Shown here one piece after another: positions 16,119 through 24,499 of a stretch of DNA of 64,000 nucleotides. Every line of letters starts with the position of its first letter. The first letter of the stretch is position 1. The notes below the pieces were generated by a model, which saw only the letters and a list, made by a program, of their open reading frames with translations, did not search any database and was not told the DNA's origin. A program made the translations under genes and the position numbers. Source of the stretch: Marvinbryantia sp050944495 (GTDB lineage Bacteria; Bacillota; Clostridia; Lachnospirales; Lachnospiraceae); contig JBMNRF010000002.1 of assembly GCA_050944495.1 (NCBI GenBank), positions 62,001 through 126,000 on the forward strand, written 5' to 3'.

Positions 16119-16895
16119 ATGGCACTGAATAAAGTAGAAATTTGCGGAGTCAATACGTCAAAACTTCCGGTACTTTCAAACGAAGAAAAAGTAATGTTGT
16201 TTGAACGGATAAAAAAGGGAGATAAGGAAGCGCGTGAATTGTACATCAAGGGAAATCTGCGTCTGGTATTGAGCGTGATCAAACGATTTTCAGGAAGCAA
16301 TGAAAATGCGGATGATTTGTTTCAGATTGGCTGTATTGGATTGATGAAAGCCATTGATAATTTTAATACAGAAATGGATGTAAAATTTTCCACCTATGCG
16401 GTGCCGATGATCATCGGAGAGATTCGTCGTTATCTGCGGGACAATAATGCCATTCGTGTCAGCCGCTCTCTGCGGGATACAGCATATAAAGCATTTTATA
16501 CACGCGAGGCTTATATGAAAAAAAATCTTAAAGAGCCGACGATCAGTGAGATTGCCGAGGAAATTGGAATTGCCAAGGAAGAAATTGTCTATGCCATGGA
16601 CGCAATTCAGAGCCCCTTAAGTTTTTATGATCCGGTTTACTCGGAGGGAGGAGATACTCTATATGTAATGGATCAGATCAGTGACAAGAAAAATAAAGAG
16701 GAAAACTGGGTGGAATCCATTTCTCTGCGTGAAGCCATACAGCGTCTTGGAGAGCGTGAGAAACGGATCATTTATATGCGGTTTTATGATGGAAAGACGC
16801 AGATGGAGGTAGCCCAGGAGGTGGGAATCTCCCAGGCGCAGGTCAGTCGTCTGGAAAAAAGTGCCTTGAAAAGCATGCGAGCCTTTTTACGATGA
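16119..16895 (+). CDS. sigG: Forespore sigma factor sigma-G
   Basis: A 258-residue sigma-70 family factor for late forespore transcription. The N-terminus LNKVEICGVNTSKLPVL is the diagnostic sigma-G motif. Region 2 includes LRLVLSVIKRFSG, DDLFQIGCIGLMKAIDNF and STYAVPMIIGEIRRYLRD; region 3 EPTISEIAEEIG; region 4 LGEREKRIIYMRFYDGKTQMEVAQEVGISQAQVSRLEK. It follows sigE as in Bacillus and Clostridium, but a strong terminator lies between them. The ribosome site is AGGAGGG at 16105-16111. Its last 9 bp overlap the end of ymxH on the opposite strand. Confidence 0.97.
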   Translation: MALNKVEICGVNTSKLPVLSNEEKVMLFERIKKGDKEARELYIKGNLRLVLSVIKRFSGSNENADDLFQIGCIGLMKAIDNFNTEMDVKFSTYAVPMIIGEIRRYLRDNNAIRVSRSLRDTAYKAFYTREAYMKKNLKEPTISEIAEEIGIAKEEIVYAMDAIQSPLSFYDPVYSEGGDTLYVMDQISDKKNKEENWVESISLREAIQRLGEREKRIIYMRFYDGKTQMEVAQEVGISQAQVSRLEKSALKSMRAFLR

Positions 16896-17138
16896 ATCCT
16901 TACACGGCTTTGCCACCTCTACCAGAATGATGTCACAGCCGATGCAGGTAATACAGTGCCATGGGATGACTAGTTCGTGTTCATGGCCCCAAAAGCAGGA
17001 AAATCGGCTGCCGCCCGGTACGATAAGTGCTGTGATGCAGCCGGTTTTTTCATCGAATTCCACATCGATCACACAGCCCAGAGAAGCACAGGTACAGATG
17101 TTGATTACTTCTTTTTGCCTCAAATCGCAAATTCTCAA
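16887..17138 (-). CDS. YlmC/YmxH-family sporulation protein
   Basis: An 83-residue protein with a single PRC-barrel fold. Family features are MRICDLRQKEVINI at the start, the GCVIDVEFDEKTGCITALIVPG barrel core, and IPWHCITCIGCDIILVEV near the end. Homologues are sporulation-linked and often encoded next to sigG; their molecular role is not established. The start is TTG (17138-17136 on this strand), supported by an excellent GAGGTGAT ribosome site just upstream. In related genomes I expect the gene to follow sigG in the same direction; here it is inverted and its 3' end overlaps sigG by 9 bp. Confidence 0.9.
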   Translation of the reverse strand: MRICDLRQKEVINICTCASLGCVIDVEFDEKTGCITALIVPGGSRFSCFWGHEHELVIPWHCITCIGCDIILVEVAKPCKDSS

Positions 17139-17219
17139 GGGATCACCTCATAAAATGTTCTTCTGTATAATATATGATGCCGAGGGGAAAAAAGCCATGA
17201 AGGAAAAATAGATATAGAA

Positions 17220-17264
17220 TTGACAGTAAGACTTTCGGTGCGCTATACTCTTAAAAAGAGTATA
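17220..17264 (+). promoter_or_regulatory. nrdR promoter with perfect palindrome over the -10 box
   Basis: TTGACA (17220-17225) and TATACT (17244-17249) are 18 bp apart. The -10 box is part of a perfect 9-bp inverted repeat, TATACTCTT (17244-17252), AAA, AAGAGTATA (17256-17264), covering the likely transcription start. It does not look like the NrdR box consensus, so another regulator, or none, may use it. Confidence 0.65.
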
Positions 17265-17321
17265 TTATGCAGAAATTTTGTCTGAAGAGACAATTTTCGT
17301 AAACGAGGGAGGCCTTTTATA

Positions 17322-17771
17322 ATGAAGTGTCCATTTTGCAATCAGGATAATACAAGAGTTGTGGATTCACGTCCAGCGGATGACAACTGTTCCATTCGCC
17401 GCCGTCGTTTGTGCGATGAGTGCGGCAAGCGTTTTACGACGTATGAAAAGGTGGAGACGATTCCGCTGATTATCATAAAAAAAGACAATAACCGAGAGCA
17501 GTATGACCGCCGTAAAATTGAATCTGGTGTTTTGCGGGCATGTTATAAGCGTCCGATATCCGCGCAGCAGATTAATGATGTGATTGATCAGATTGAGACG
17601 GAAGTTTTCAACAGAGAAGAGAGAGAGATCGCCAGCAGCTTGATTGGTGAAATTGTTATGGAACGGCTTAAGGATCTGGATCCGGTAGCGTATGTGCGTT
17701 TCGCATCGGTTTACCGTGAATTTAAGGATGTAAACACTTTTATGGACGAGCTCAAAAAAATTTTGGGATAA
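17322..17771 (+). CDS. nrdR: Ribonucleotide reductase repressor NrdR
   Basis: A 149-residue regulator. The zinc ribbon uses Cys3, Cys6, Cys31 and Cys34 (MKCPFC and LCDECGKRF). The ATP-cone domain spans about 47-140 (TYEKVETIPLIIIKKDNNREQYDRRKIESG, then EREIASSLIGEIVMERLKDLDPVAYVRFASVYREF). NrdR senses ATP/dATP and represses nrd genes by binding paired NrdR boxes. Length is standard. Placement behind sigG/ymxH is common in Clostridia. It has its own promoter, and a hairpin terminator follows. Confidence 0.97.
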   Translation: MKCPFCNQDNTRVVDSRPADDNCSIRRRRLCDECGKRFTTYEKVETIPLIIIKKDNNREQYDRRKIESGVLRACYKRPISAQQINDVIDQIETEVFNREEREIASSLIGEIVMERLKDLDPVAYVRFASVYREFKDVNTFMDELKKILG

Positions 17772-17777
17772 AACTTG

Positions 17778-17839
17778 GGGCTGCCGCAAACAGAAGCTTT
17801 TGCAGCAGTCCTTTGATATTGTAAATATACACGTTTACA
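17778..17839 (+). terminator. nrdR terminator followed by a small inverted repeat
   Basis: GGGCTGCCGCAAA (17778-17790) pairs imperfectly with TTTGCAGCAGTCC (17799-17811), followed by TTT. Downstream, TGTAAA (17820-17825) and TTTACA (17834-17839) form a perfect 6-bp inverted repeat just before the next gene, a weak operator candidate. Confidence 0.6.
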
Positions 17840-17857
17840 CAGAGATGAGGAAGCGTT

Positions 17858-20800
17858 TTGAAAAAAAGGATCAATGAATTATTAAAAGAACAATTTACAT
17901 ATGAGGTGTTGCCGCTGCAGCTGTCCGAGACAGAGATTTGCGCGCAGGTACGCGAAAATGAAAGATTTCGCGCAAAGATAAAGCTGGAGGGCGCGCAGGG
18001 AAATCTTATTCATGGTTTTGTATCCGGGGGAAATATTCGTGTAAAGGTAACACCGGAGTTGTTTACCGGCAGAAAGCAGACAATTATTTTTGAGGCGGAT
18101 ACAAAGGGGCTGCATGATGGAGACATACTGGAGGGCGCGCTGCTGATTGGGACTACTGTGGGAGAATACCGGGTGCCGTATCACATTGAAATTCTGTCGA
18201 CAGGCAAAGGAAAAGAGAAAACGGAAAATGATACACCGGAAGCATTTGCAGCGCTTGCACGAGAGGATTTTGCACAGGCCTATATGCGTTTTGTAGATCC
18301 GGAGTTTCGTGAGCAGACCAGATACTGGGGAGATCATGCGTATGCTCTGTATGAAGGAATTTTGGGACAACCGCTTTCCTATCACAGTTTGGAACAGTTT
18401 CTGGTGGGAATGCGTTTGAAGGAGCCTGTGACATTGCATCTTTCCGGGGATCATGTTCTGCTGCAGAGACCGGAGGAGGATGTGCGTGAGGAGCTGCTTT
18501 TGATAAAGGATACCTGGGGGTTCGCACCAGTTTCTGTTTCCTGTGATGCGGATTTTCTGACGATAGAACGTCCGCGCTTCACAACGGAGGAATTTACCGG
18601 CAGCGTATTTAGTCTTGGTTTTATTGTACATCGGGAAAAGCTGCATGCCGGTCGCAATTTTGCCTGTATCACAGTACGTACGGAGATGCGTGAAATTACC
18701 TGTAAGGTAGAGGTGCGCGGCAGAAGTGCGTCTATGTCCACATTTTATCAGATGCAGGAAATTCTGAAAATGATGGATGCTTATATTGGTTGGCGTTCTG
18801 GGCGAATTGGTCTGTCAGAGTGGAGTGGTATTACAAACGGCTGCCTAGCAAATTATAAAATTGCAGGGGGAAATCATATTTTCTATGATTTGTATCAGAT
18901 TTATGTATTGCAGCAGGCTGGCGAACAGATGGAAGCAGACATGCTTTTGCAGGAGCTACAGGAACGAGCCGGGGAATTGGAGGCGCCGCAATGGAAGGGG
19001 CTGTATCTTTATTTAACTCTGACAGAGAATGAGGATAAGGTGTATGCGGAGTATGTTAAAAATGAGATCAGCGACTTGTATCTGGCAAATCAGGAAAACT
19101 GGATCCTGCAGTGGTTGATGTTAAATGTGAATGCCAACTTATTTAAAAATGATTCTGAACGGTTGGACAGTATCCGACGTCAGTATATTTGTGGCTGTAA
19201 GAGTCCGGTGATGTATCTGGAAGCGTGGGAGATCCTTAAAAGGGAACCTCTGATGATGCGAACTCTGGGTGAATTTGAGATTCATCTGCTGCGGTTCTTA
19301 TGCAGAGAAAAACTGGTTGATCGGGAAATTTGCGGTCAGGTAGCCCAGCTTGCTGGTCATATGCAAAATTTCCATTCATTGTTATATGACGTACTGTGCC
19401 GTTGCTTTGCATTGTATCCGAGTAAAAATCTGCTGACAGCAATCTGTGGTCTGTTGATGAAGGGACGAAAAAATAGTCCGCGTTATGCAAAATGGTTTGA
19501 ACTTGGTGTCCGTCAGGATATTCGTCTGGCGGGACTTTATGAATATTATGCCATGACGGCAGAAGACCTGAATGTGCGGGAGCTTCCAACGGCGGTGCGG
19601 ATGTATTTTTCTTATAATAATACGCTGAGTTATGAGAAAAAAGCAGCGATTTATGCAAATATTATCCGCAATCGCAGTAAGGATGAGGAGTCCTATGACA
19701 GTTATCGTGCAGGCATGGTTTTATTTATGGAAGAGCAGCTTCAGGAGGGAAGAATCAGTAAAGATCTGGCGTTGATCTATGATGCGCTTCTGACACGGTT
19801 TGTTTTAAATGAGCAGATGACAAGGGGACTTGCAAAAGCATTGTTTTCTTATGAAATCATCTGTGATCATCCGTCTGTTCGCCATGTGATCGTGGTACAC
19901 CGTCAGTTGGGGCAGGAGCAGCGTGTGATGCTGGTTGGCGGAAAAGCCTGTGTGCAGATGTATTGTGAAGAGTGTGCGGTTTTACTGGAGGATAAAAATG
20001 GTGTGCGTTATTGTGACGGTTCTCTTTATCGCTTGGAGCGTCTGATCTCCAGAACAGAGTTTGAAGCGTACTGTCGCGAGCTGAAACAAATACCGGGAGG
20101 GCTTTTGCTGCATGACTGTGGAGAAAAAGAGGAGGCGGTTCATGAAGAAAATGTGCGTCAGTTTGTACAGCTGATGCAGCTTTCTGGTCTTCGGGAAGAT
20201 TACCGCAGATATCTTCAGGAAAAGTTACTGCAGTATTATACCAGTCATCCGCACGGCAATTATATGGAAGATTTTTTGCGTGCGGCCGACCGTGACGAAC
20301 TATGTGTGCAGCACAAAGAGGAATTGGTGGATCTGCTTCTTTCACAGGGGCTGATGGAACAGGCCTATGCACTTTTAGAGCGAAGTGGATTGGAGCATGT
20401 GAGCGCAAATGCGCTGGTGCGTCTATGCAGCTGGTATATAGAGACCTATGAGCCGGAGGAAGACGCATTTGTATTGTCTGGATGCCTGCATTGTTTTGAA
20501 AGGCAGTTGTACAATGAGACGGTTCTGCGATATCTGATGCATTATTATGAGGGTGCGCTTGCAACGATGAAAGCCATCTGGCAGACCGGACAAAGTTTTC
20601 TTTTAGAGGATTTTGTACTGGAAGAACGGATCCTTGTATTAGTACTTTTTTTACAGCAGGGGATGCAAAATACGGAAGAGATCTTCCAGTCTTATGTGAA
20701 AAAGCAGGGGAAAACGTGGCTGTGCAAGGCATATGCGATACTGATGAGTTATCATTATTTTGTAAAGGATATGCCGGTCGGTCAGGGAGTGTTTACTTAT

Positions 20801-21379
20801 ATTGAGCGAGCTCTGCTTGGAGAGATTGGCAATCCGCAGATCTGTCAATTGGCGATGCTGCGGTATTATGCGCAGCTGACGCAGCAGACTGCCGGGCAGC
20901 AGAAATGGATGTACTATCTTCTGGATAAATTTACGGAAAAGGGTTTATATTTCCGATTCTATCAAAAGTTTCCACAGAAAGTTCAGAGACGTTTTCACTT
21001 GCACGATAAATATATTTTGGAATATCGTACTAATCCGGCGGATCATGTGACACTGCATTATAGTTTAAATGGGCAAAAAGAGCAGCAGATTGTCATGCAG
21101 AATATGTATGAAGGGATTTTTGTGAAAGAATTTACGCTGTTTTATCATGACAGGCTGACCTGGTATCTGACCGTGGAAAAGCGCACTGGAACGGAGCAGA
21201 CAAAGGAACAGACGATTCTTTGTGAACGTCGTTCGCCGCGCGGGACAACCGGACGTTTCGAACTGATTAACCGTTTGGCAGAGGCGGAGCAGAAGCATAA
21301 CAAAAAACAGTTGGAAGAACTTCGTGAACAGTATATCGGACAACAATATCTGGTAGAAGAACTGTTTCGGATTAACTGA
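17858..21379 (+). CDS. Giant DUF5717-like protein of unknown function
   Basis: A 1173-residue protein that starts with TTG (17858), with GATGAGGAAG about 8 nt before it. I see no signal peptide and no long hydrophobic helix, so it is probably cytosolic. Residues about 1-115 and 190-290 look like two Ig-type beta-sandwiches (GEYRVPYHIEIL and REITCKVEVRGR are the closing strands). A segment near 125-190 (AREDFAQAYMRF..., ALYEGILGQ) separates them. Residues about 300-1050 are helix-rich and repeat-like, similar to TPR or armadillo solenoids. A final beta-domain (about 1050-1130, with VTLHYSLNG) resembles another Ig domain. It matches my memory of DUF5717, a family I associate with Lachnospiraceae. 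The next two genes follow closely, forming an operon. No catalytic motif was recognised; a scaffold role is the most I would infer. Confidence 0.75.
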   Translation: MKKRINELLKEQFTYEVLPLQLSETEICAQVRENERFRAKIKLEGAQGNLIHGFVSGGNIRVKVTPELFTGRKQTIIFEADTKGLHDGDILEGALLIGTTVGEYRVPYHIEILSTGKGKEKTENDTPEAFAALAREDFAQAYMRFVDPEFREQTRYWGDHAYALYEGILGQPLSYHSLEQFLVGMRLKEPVTLHLSGDHVLLQRPEEDVREELLLIKDTWGFAPVSVSCDADFLTIERPRFTTEEFTGSVFSLGFIVHREKLHAGRNFACITVRTEMREITCKVEVRGRSASMSTFYQMQEILKMMDAYIGWRSGRIGLSEWSGITNGCLANYKIAGGNHIFYDLYQIYVLQQAGEQMEADMLLQELQERAGELEAPQWKGLYLYLTLTENEDKVYAEYVKNEISDLYLANQENWILQWLMLNVNANLFKNDSERLDSIRRQYICGCKSPVMYLEAWEILKREPLMMRTLGEFEIHLLRFLCREKLVDREICGQVAQLAGHMQNFHSLLYDVLCRCFALYPSKNLLTAICGLLMKGRKNSPRYAKWFELGVRQDIRLAGLYEYYAMTAEDLNVRELPTAVRMYFSYNNTLSYEKKAAIYANIIRNRSKDEESYDSYRAGMVLFMEEQLQEGRISKDLALIYDALLTRFVLNEQMTRGLAKALFSYEIICDHPSVRHVIVVHRQLGQEQRVMLVGGKACVQMYCEECAVLLEDKNGVRYCDGSLYRLERLISRTEFEAYCRELKQIPGGLLLHDCGEKEEAVHEENVRQFVQLMQLSGLREDYRRYLQEKLLQYYTSHPHGNYMEDFLRAADRDELCVQHKEELVDLLLSQGLMEQAYALLERSGLEHVSANALVRLCSWYIETYEPEEDAFVLSGCLHCFERQLYNETVLRYLMHYYEGALATMKAIWQTGQSFLLEDFVLEERILVLVLFLQQGMQNTEEIFQSYVKKQGKTWLCKAYAILMSYHYFVKDMPVGQGVFTYIERALLGEIGNPQICQLAMLRYYAQLTQQTAGQQKWMYYLLDKFTEKGLYFRFYQKFPQKVQRRFHLHDKYILEYRTNPADHVTLHYSLNGQKEQQIVMQNMYEGIFVKEFTLFYHDRLTWYLTVEKRTGTEQTKEQTILCERRSPRGTTGRFELINRLAEAEQKHNKKQLEELREQYIGQQYLVEELFRIN

Positions 21380-21392
21380 CGGAGAAAAGAAT

Positions 21393-22544
21393 ATGAATAG
21401 AACAATAATCGGACTCGATCTGGAAAAAGAATATACGCAGATTTCCTACTATCATGACCGGATGCAGGAGCCGGAAACAGTCAGTATCCACCCGGAACGG
21501 GACAGATATCTGATTCCGACACCGGAAGATCTGTTTTCCTTGATTGAAGAGAATGTGGAACTGGGACGGACAGCGTTGGCAAATTTTTTAAAGTCCTGTG
21601 TTTTCTATATTGGGTCATCCATTGATATGGGAACGGCTTGTATGATGATCACAATGCGTGAGATGAAGCTGCCGTGGCCGGAGGCACTTTTGGATGCCTG
21701 TGAGATGATGGGTATGAATCGCGCAAATGTTTTTTTGCAGAATCATCAGGAGAGTTTCTGTAGTTTTGTGCTGAATCAGAAAAAAGAACTGTGGACGCAC
21801 AATGTGGCATTATTTGAATATGAAGCCACCTCAATTTCCGCCTGGACTTTAAGCATTGACTACAGTACAAGACCGGCGGTTGTGAAAGTGAATGTCGGGG
21901 TATCTGTTGATTTCGGCAGACAGGGATCTTTGAGTGATGAAAAGTACAATGAAAAGCGGGATGATAAATTTCTGGAAGTGATCGAAGAGACCTTTCAGAA
22001 AAAGAATTTTTCCTGCGTATATCTGATCGGTGACAGCTTTGACAAGACTTGGGCGGTAAAATCATTTGGACAGCTCTGCCGCAGGCGTCATGTTTTTCAG
22101 GGGCGTAATCTTTATACAAAAGGTGCCTGCTATGCGGCGATGGAGCGCGTTGGTGTCGGTAAAAAAATGGATCACTTTCTGTTTTTTTCCGATGATATGG
22201 TGCAGACGAATCTGAGTATGCAGATGGACATCCGTGGTAAAAGCTGTAATTATCTGTTGATCGGAGCCGGGGTAAACTGGTTCGAGGCCGGACATATTTG
22301 TGAGTTTATACCGGAGGACACAAAAGAAATCATTATTTATGGCAAATCTATGCTGGGTGGGGAACCGGAAAGCTACAGTATTTTACTGAAAGAATTGCCG
22401 GACCGGCCGAAGCGGACGACAAGACTGCAGATGCAGATGAAGTTTGTTGCCAAAGATCGTTGTAAAGTGACAATCCGTGATCTGGGCTTTGGAGAATTTT
22501 ATCCGGCTTCGGGGCATGTATGGGAAACTGTTTTGGAGGTGTAG
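21393..22544 (+). CDS. DUF5716-like protein with a degenerate actin/Hsp70-like fold
   Basis: A 383-residue cytosolic protein starting 13 bp after the giant gene, with GGAGAAAAG before the ATG. The opening RTIIGLDLEKEYTQISYY resembles the phosphate-1 loop of actin/Hsp70 ATPases (GIDLGTTxS), and LLIGAGVNWFEAG near residue 300 could be the adenosine loop. The phosphate-2 region (VALFEYEATSISAWTL) lacks the canonical DxGGGT pattern, so nucleotide binding may be altered or lost. The C-terminal part (PKRTTRLQMQMKF) is beta-rich. It resembles DUF5716 as I remember it. The pairing with the giant scaffold-like protein suggests a complex; function is unknown. Confidence 0.72.
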   Translation: MNRTIIGLDLEKEYTQISYYHDRMQEPETVSIHPERDRYLIPTPEDLFSLIEENVELGRTALANFLKSCVFYIGSSIDMGTACMMITMREMKLPWPEALLDACEMMGMNRANVFLQNHQESFCSFVLNQKKELWTHNVALFEYEATSISAWTLSIDYSTRPAVVKVNVGVSVDFGRQGSLSDEKYNEKRDDKFLEVIEETFQKKNFSCVYLIGDSFDKTWAVKSFGQLCRRRHVFQGRNLYTKGACYAAMERVGVGKKMDHFLFFSDDMVQTNLSMQMDIRGKSCNYLLIGAGVNWFEAGHICEFIPEDTKEIIIYGKSMLGGEPESYSILLKELPDRPKRTTRLQMQMKFVAKDRCKVTIRDLGFGEFYPASGHVWETVLEV

Positions 22545-22547
22545 CAG

Positions 22548-23339
22548 ATGGGCGCTTATTATCTTTGTCAGACACCGAGAGCACGACATCCGTATTATAT
22601 GGAAAGTATTGATATCAGTATCTGGTCGATTGAAGAGTTGTGTTACTATATGCGCGAAAATGTTTATCTAATCGATGAAACTGTACTTGGGCCAAAACTC
22701 TGCGATTGGATAGAGACGGAACTGCATTTGAAAAAGCTGGCGGAGACGCTGCGCCGTTCTCTGGAAAAGGATGTGCCGGCTGATGAATTTGTGATGCCGA
22801 TTTTTCGTGAGTGCGGGTATCTTTCGGCTGCGGAACTTCTTTATTTTAAGGAAAAACTGGTACAGGTTCAGATCGAACCGACGGATGTACGGCGTAAAAT
22901 GAAAGCGGATTATCTGGTAAATTATGGAATGTATGTCAGTGCAATCAATGAATATGAACGCATTTTGAAGCATAGAGGACCGGGCAGACTCGGTATACAA
23001 TTTTATGCGGTCGTGTTGGAAAATATGGCCACGGCCTACGCACATCTGTTTCGTTTTGAAGAGGCGGCTGAGTGTCTATGGGAATCTTATCGTACTTTAA
23101 AATCGCGAAAAGTATATGAAAAATATCTGCGTTTGCTGCCGATGTTTCTGTCGGAAAACAAATATCTTGCGCGTTTGGAGGAAATCAAGGCGGATAGGGA
23201 TGTGGCCGCGGCGATGAAAGCGGATGTGGCGGCGATTCTGCAGGAAGGGCAGACAAGTCATTTTGCCGGGGAGTGGGATGCGTTAGAGATTTCGGAGCAG
23301 ATTGAGAAGCTGAAAGCGGAGTATATAAGGAATACGTGA
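22548..23339 (+). CDS. Hypothetical TPR-like protein, third gene of the DUF5717 operon
   Basis: A 263-residue protein starting 4 bp after the previous stop, with GGAGGTGTAGCAG as ribosome site. The N-terminus YYLCQTPRARHPYYMESIDISIWSIEELCYYM is followed by helical pairs; about 125-200 (YLVNYGMYVSAINEYERIL, NMATAYAHLFRFEEAAECLWESYR) read as two tetratricopeptide-like repeats. No catalytic motif, membrane segment or signal is seen. Tight coupling to the two preceding genes makes a joint function very likely. I do not recognise a characterised family. Confidence 0.75.
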   Translation: MGAYYLCQTPRARHPYYMESIDISIWSIEELCYYMRENVYLIDETVLGPKLCDWIETELHLKKLAETLRRSLEKDVPADEFVMPIFRECGYLSAAELLYFKEKLVQVQIEPTDVRRKMKADYLVNYGMYVSAINEYERILKHRGPGRLGIQFYAVVLENMATAYAHLFRFEEAAECLWESYRTLKSRKVYEKYLRLLPMFLSENKYLARLEEIKADRDVAAAMKADVAAILQEGQTSHFAGEWDALEISEQIEKLKAEYIRNT

Positions 23340-23411
23340 TAGAGCAAATTATGTAAGAGGGAAAATAAAAAAGCAGACAAATTAAAAATAGTTTGAAAAA
23401 AATTTATATGA

Positions 23412-23525
23412 TTGACAGCCTCGATAAACTGTGTTATTTTATAAGTGACTTTCGTGTATTAGCATAGTAAAGCGAAAGCATACGAAAGCTATACGGAATG
23501 AAAAAGAAACTGCGGATGGCAGTTT
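23412..23525 (+). promoter_or_regulatory. Promoter and leader hairpin of the amino acid ABC operon
   Basis: TTGACA (23412-23417) and TATTTT (23435-23440) are 17 bp apart. The leader contains CGAAAGC direct repeats and a small hairpin, AAACTGC (23507-23513) and GCAGTTT (23519-23525), followed by TATTA, possibly a weak attenuator. Confidence 0.5.
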
Positions 23526-23551
23526 TATTACAGTTTGAGGAGGACATGATT

Positions 23552-24391
23552 ATGAAAAAGAGAATGACAGGTTTATTGGCAGCAGGACTGGCAGTATGTA
23601 TGCTGAGCAGCTTTGCATTGGCAGAGGATACATTTACGGTTGGTTTTGACGCGGAATATCCACCGTTTGGTTATATGGATGAGAACGGAGAGTATACGGG
23701 GTTCGATCTGGAATTGGCGGAGGCAGTTTGTGAGATGGAAGGCTGGAAGCTGGTAAAACAGCCGATCAACTGGGATTCTAAGGACTTGGAATTGAATTCC
23801 GGTAACATCGACTGCATCTGGAATGGCTTTACCATGAACGGCCGTGAGGATCAGTATGAATTTTCCAAACCGTATGTAGATAACAGCCAGGTAATCGTAG
23901 TTGCGGAGGATTCCGGCATTACTTCGTTTGCAGATTTGGAAGGAAAGACAGTTGGTGTACAGGCAGCAAGTGCGGCGCTGGCAGTGCTCTCAGATGAGGA
24001 AGCACAGAAGGCACTGGCAGATACATTCGGTACACTTCAGGAATTTGGTGATTACAATCAGGCGTTCACCGAGCTGCAGGCAGGCTCTTTGGATGCTTTG
24101 GCTATGGATATTGGTGTTGCAAATTATCAGATCAAAAACAGAGGCGAAGGCTTTGTGATTCTCGAGGAAACGCTGAATTCAGAGCAGTATGCGATTGGTT
24201 TTCAGGTTGGAAATACTGAGATGGTGGAAATTATCAACAAAGATCTCGACATCCTGGCGGAGAACGGAACGGTTGCCGAGTTGGCAGAAAAATACGAAAT
24301 TTCCGATATGGTCTGCCTTGGAAAAGAGAATGCCGGAACCGAAACAGAAGAGGCAGAAACCGAAACAGAGTCCGAGACGGTCATGGAATAA
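23552..24391 (+). CDS. Polar amino acid ABC transporter, substrate-binding protein
   Basis: A 279-residue type II periplasmic-binding-fold protein (SBP family 3, GlnH/FliY type). A signal peptide (KKRMTGLLAAGLAVCMLSSFALA) is followed by TFTVGFDAEYPPFGYMDENGEYTGFDLELAEAV, the family signature. GRED and the hinge text (DLEGKTVGVQ) are typical. Gram-positive binding proteins are mostly lipoproteins, but the Cys here sits in LAVC, a poor lipobox, and cleavage after ALA is more likely. The tail is an acidic TETEEAETETESE stretch that could act as a spacer. In-frame ATGs exist at 23498 and 23546; GAGGAGG (23537-23543) best fits the ATG at 23552. The ligand is a polar amino acid, not further resolved. 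A hairpin terminator separates it from the permease. Confidence 0.88.
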   Translation: MKKRMTGLLAAGLAVCMLSSFALAEDTFTVGFDAEYPPFGYMDENGEYTGFDLELAEAVCEMEGWKLVKQPINWDSKDLELNSGNIDCIWNGFTMNGREDQYEFSKPYVDNSQVIVVAEDSGITSFADLEGKTVGVQAASAALAVLSDEEAQKALADTFGTLQEFGDYNQAFTELQAGSLDALAMDIGVANYQIKNRGEGFVILEETLNSEQYAIGFQVGNTEMVEIINKDLDILAENGTVAELAEKYEISDMVCLGKENAGTETEEAETETESETVME

Positions 24392-24439
24392 AAAGAGAAT
24401 AGAAAAATGATTTCTGTGTCAGAAGTATGATGCAGAAGC

Positions 24440-24484
24440 AGGCTGCCGGGCGCTGCAAAGCAGATACCGTCCGGGCAGCCTTTT
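24440..24484 (+). terminator. Intra-operon attenuator after the binding-protein gene
   Basis: AGGCTGCC (24440-24447) pairs with GGCAGCCT (24474-24481), followed by TTTT. Partial read-through would give more binding protein than membrane subunits. Confidence 0.8.
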
Positions 24485-24499
24485 GTAATGGAGGATAGC

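Noticed and set aside
17139..17321. NrdR boxes upstream of nrdR
   Set aside because: The palindrome at 17244-17264 does not resemble the ACA..TATAT..TGT-type NrdR box, and no pair of boxes one to three turns apart was seen.
19857..20732. 291-codon minus-strand frame inside the giant gene
   Set aside because: Pro/His/Ser/Ala-rich reverse frame without motif; the plus strand keeps a continuous 1173-codon frame with normal codon use.
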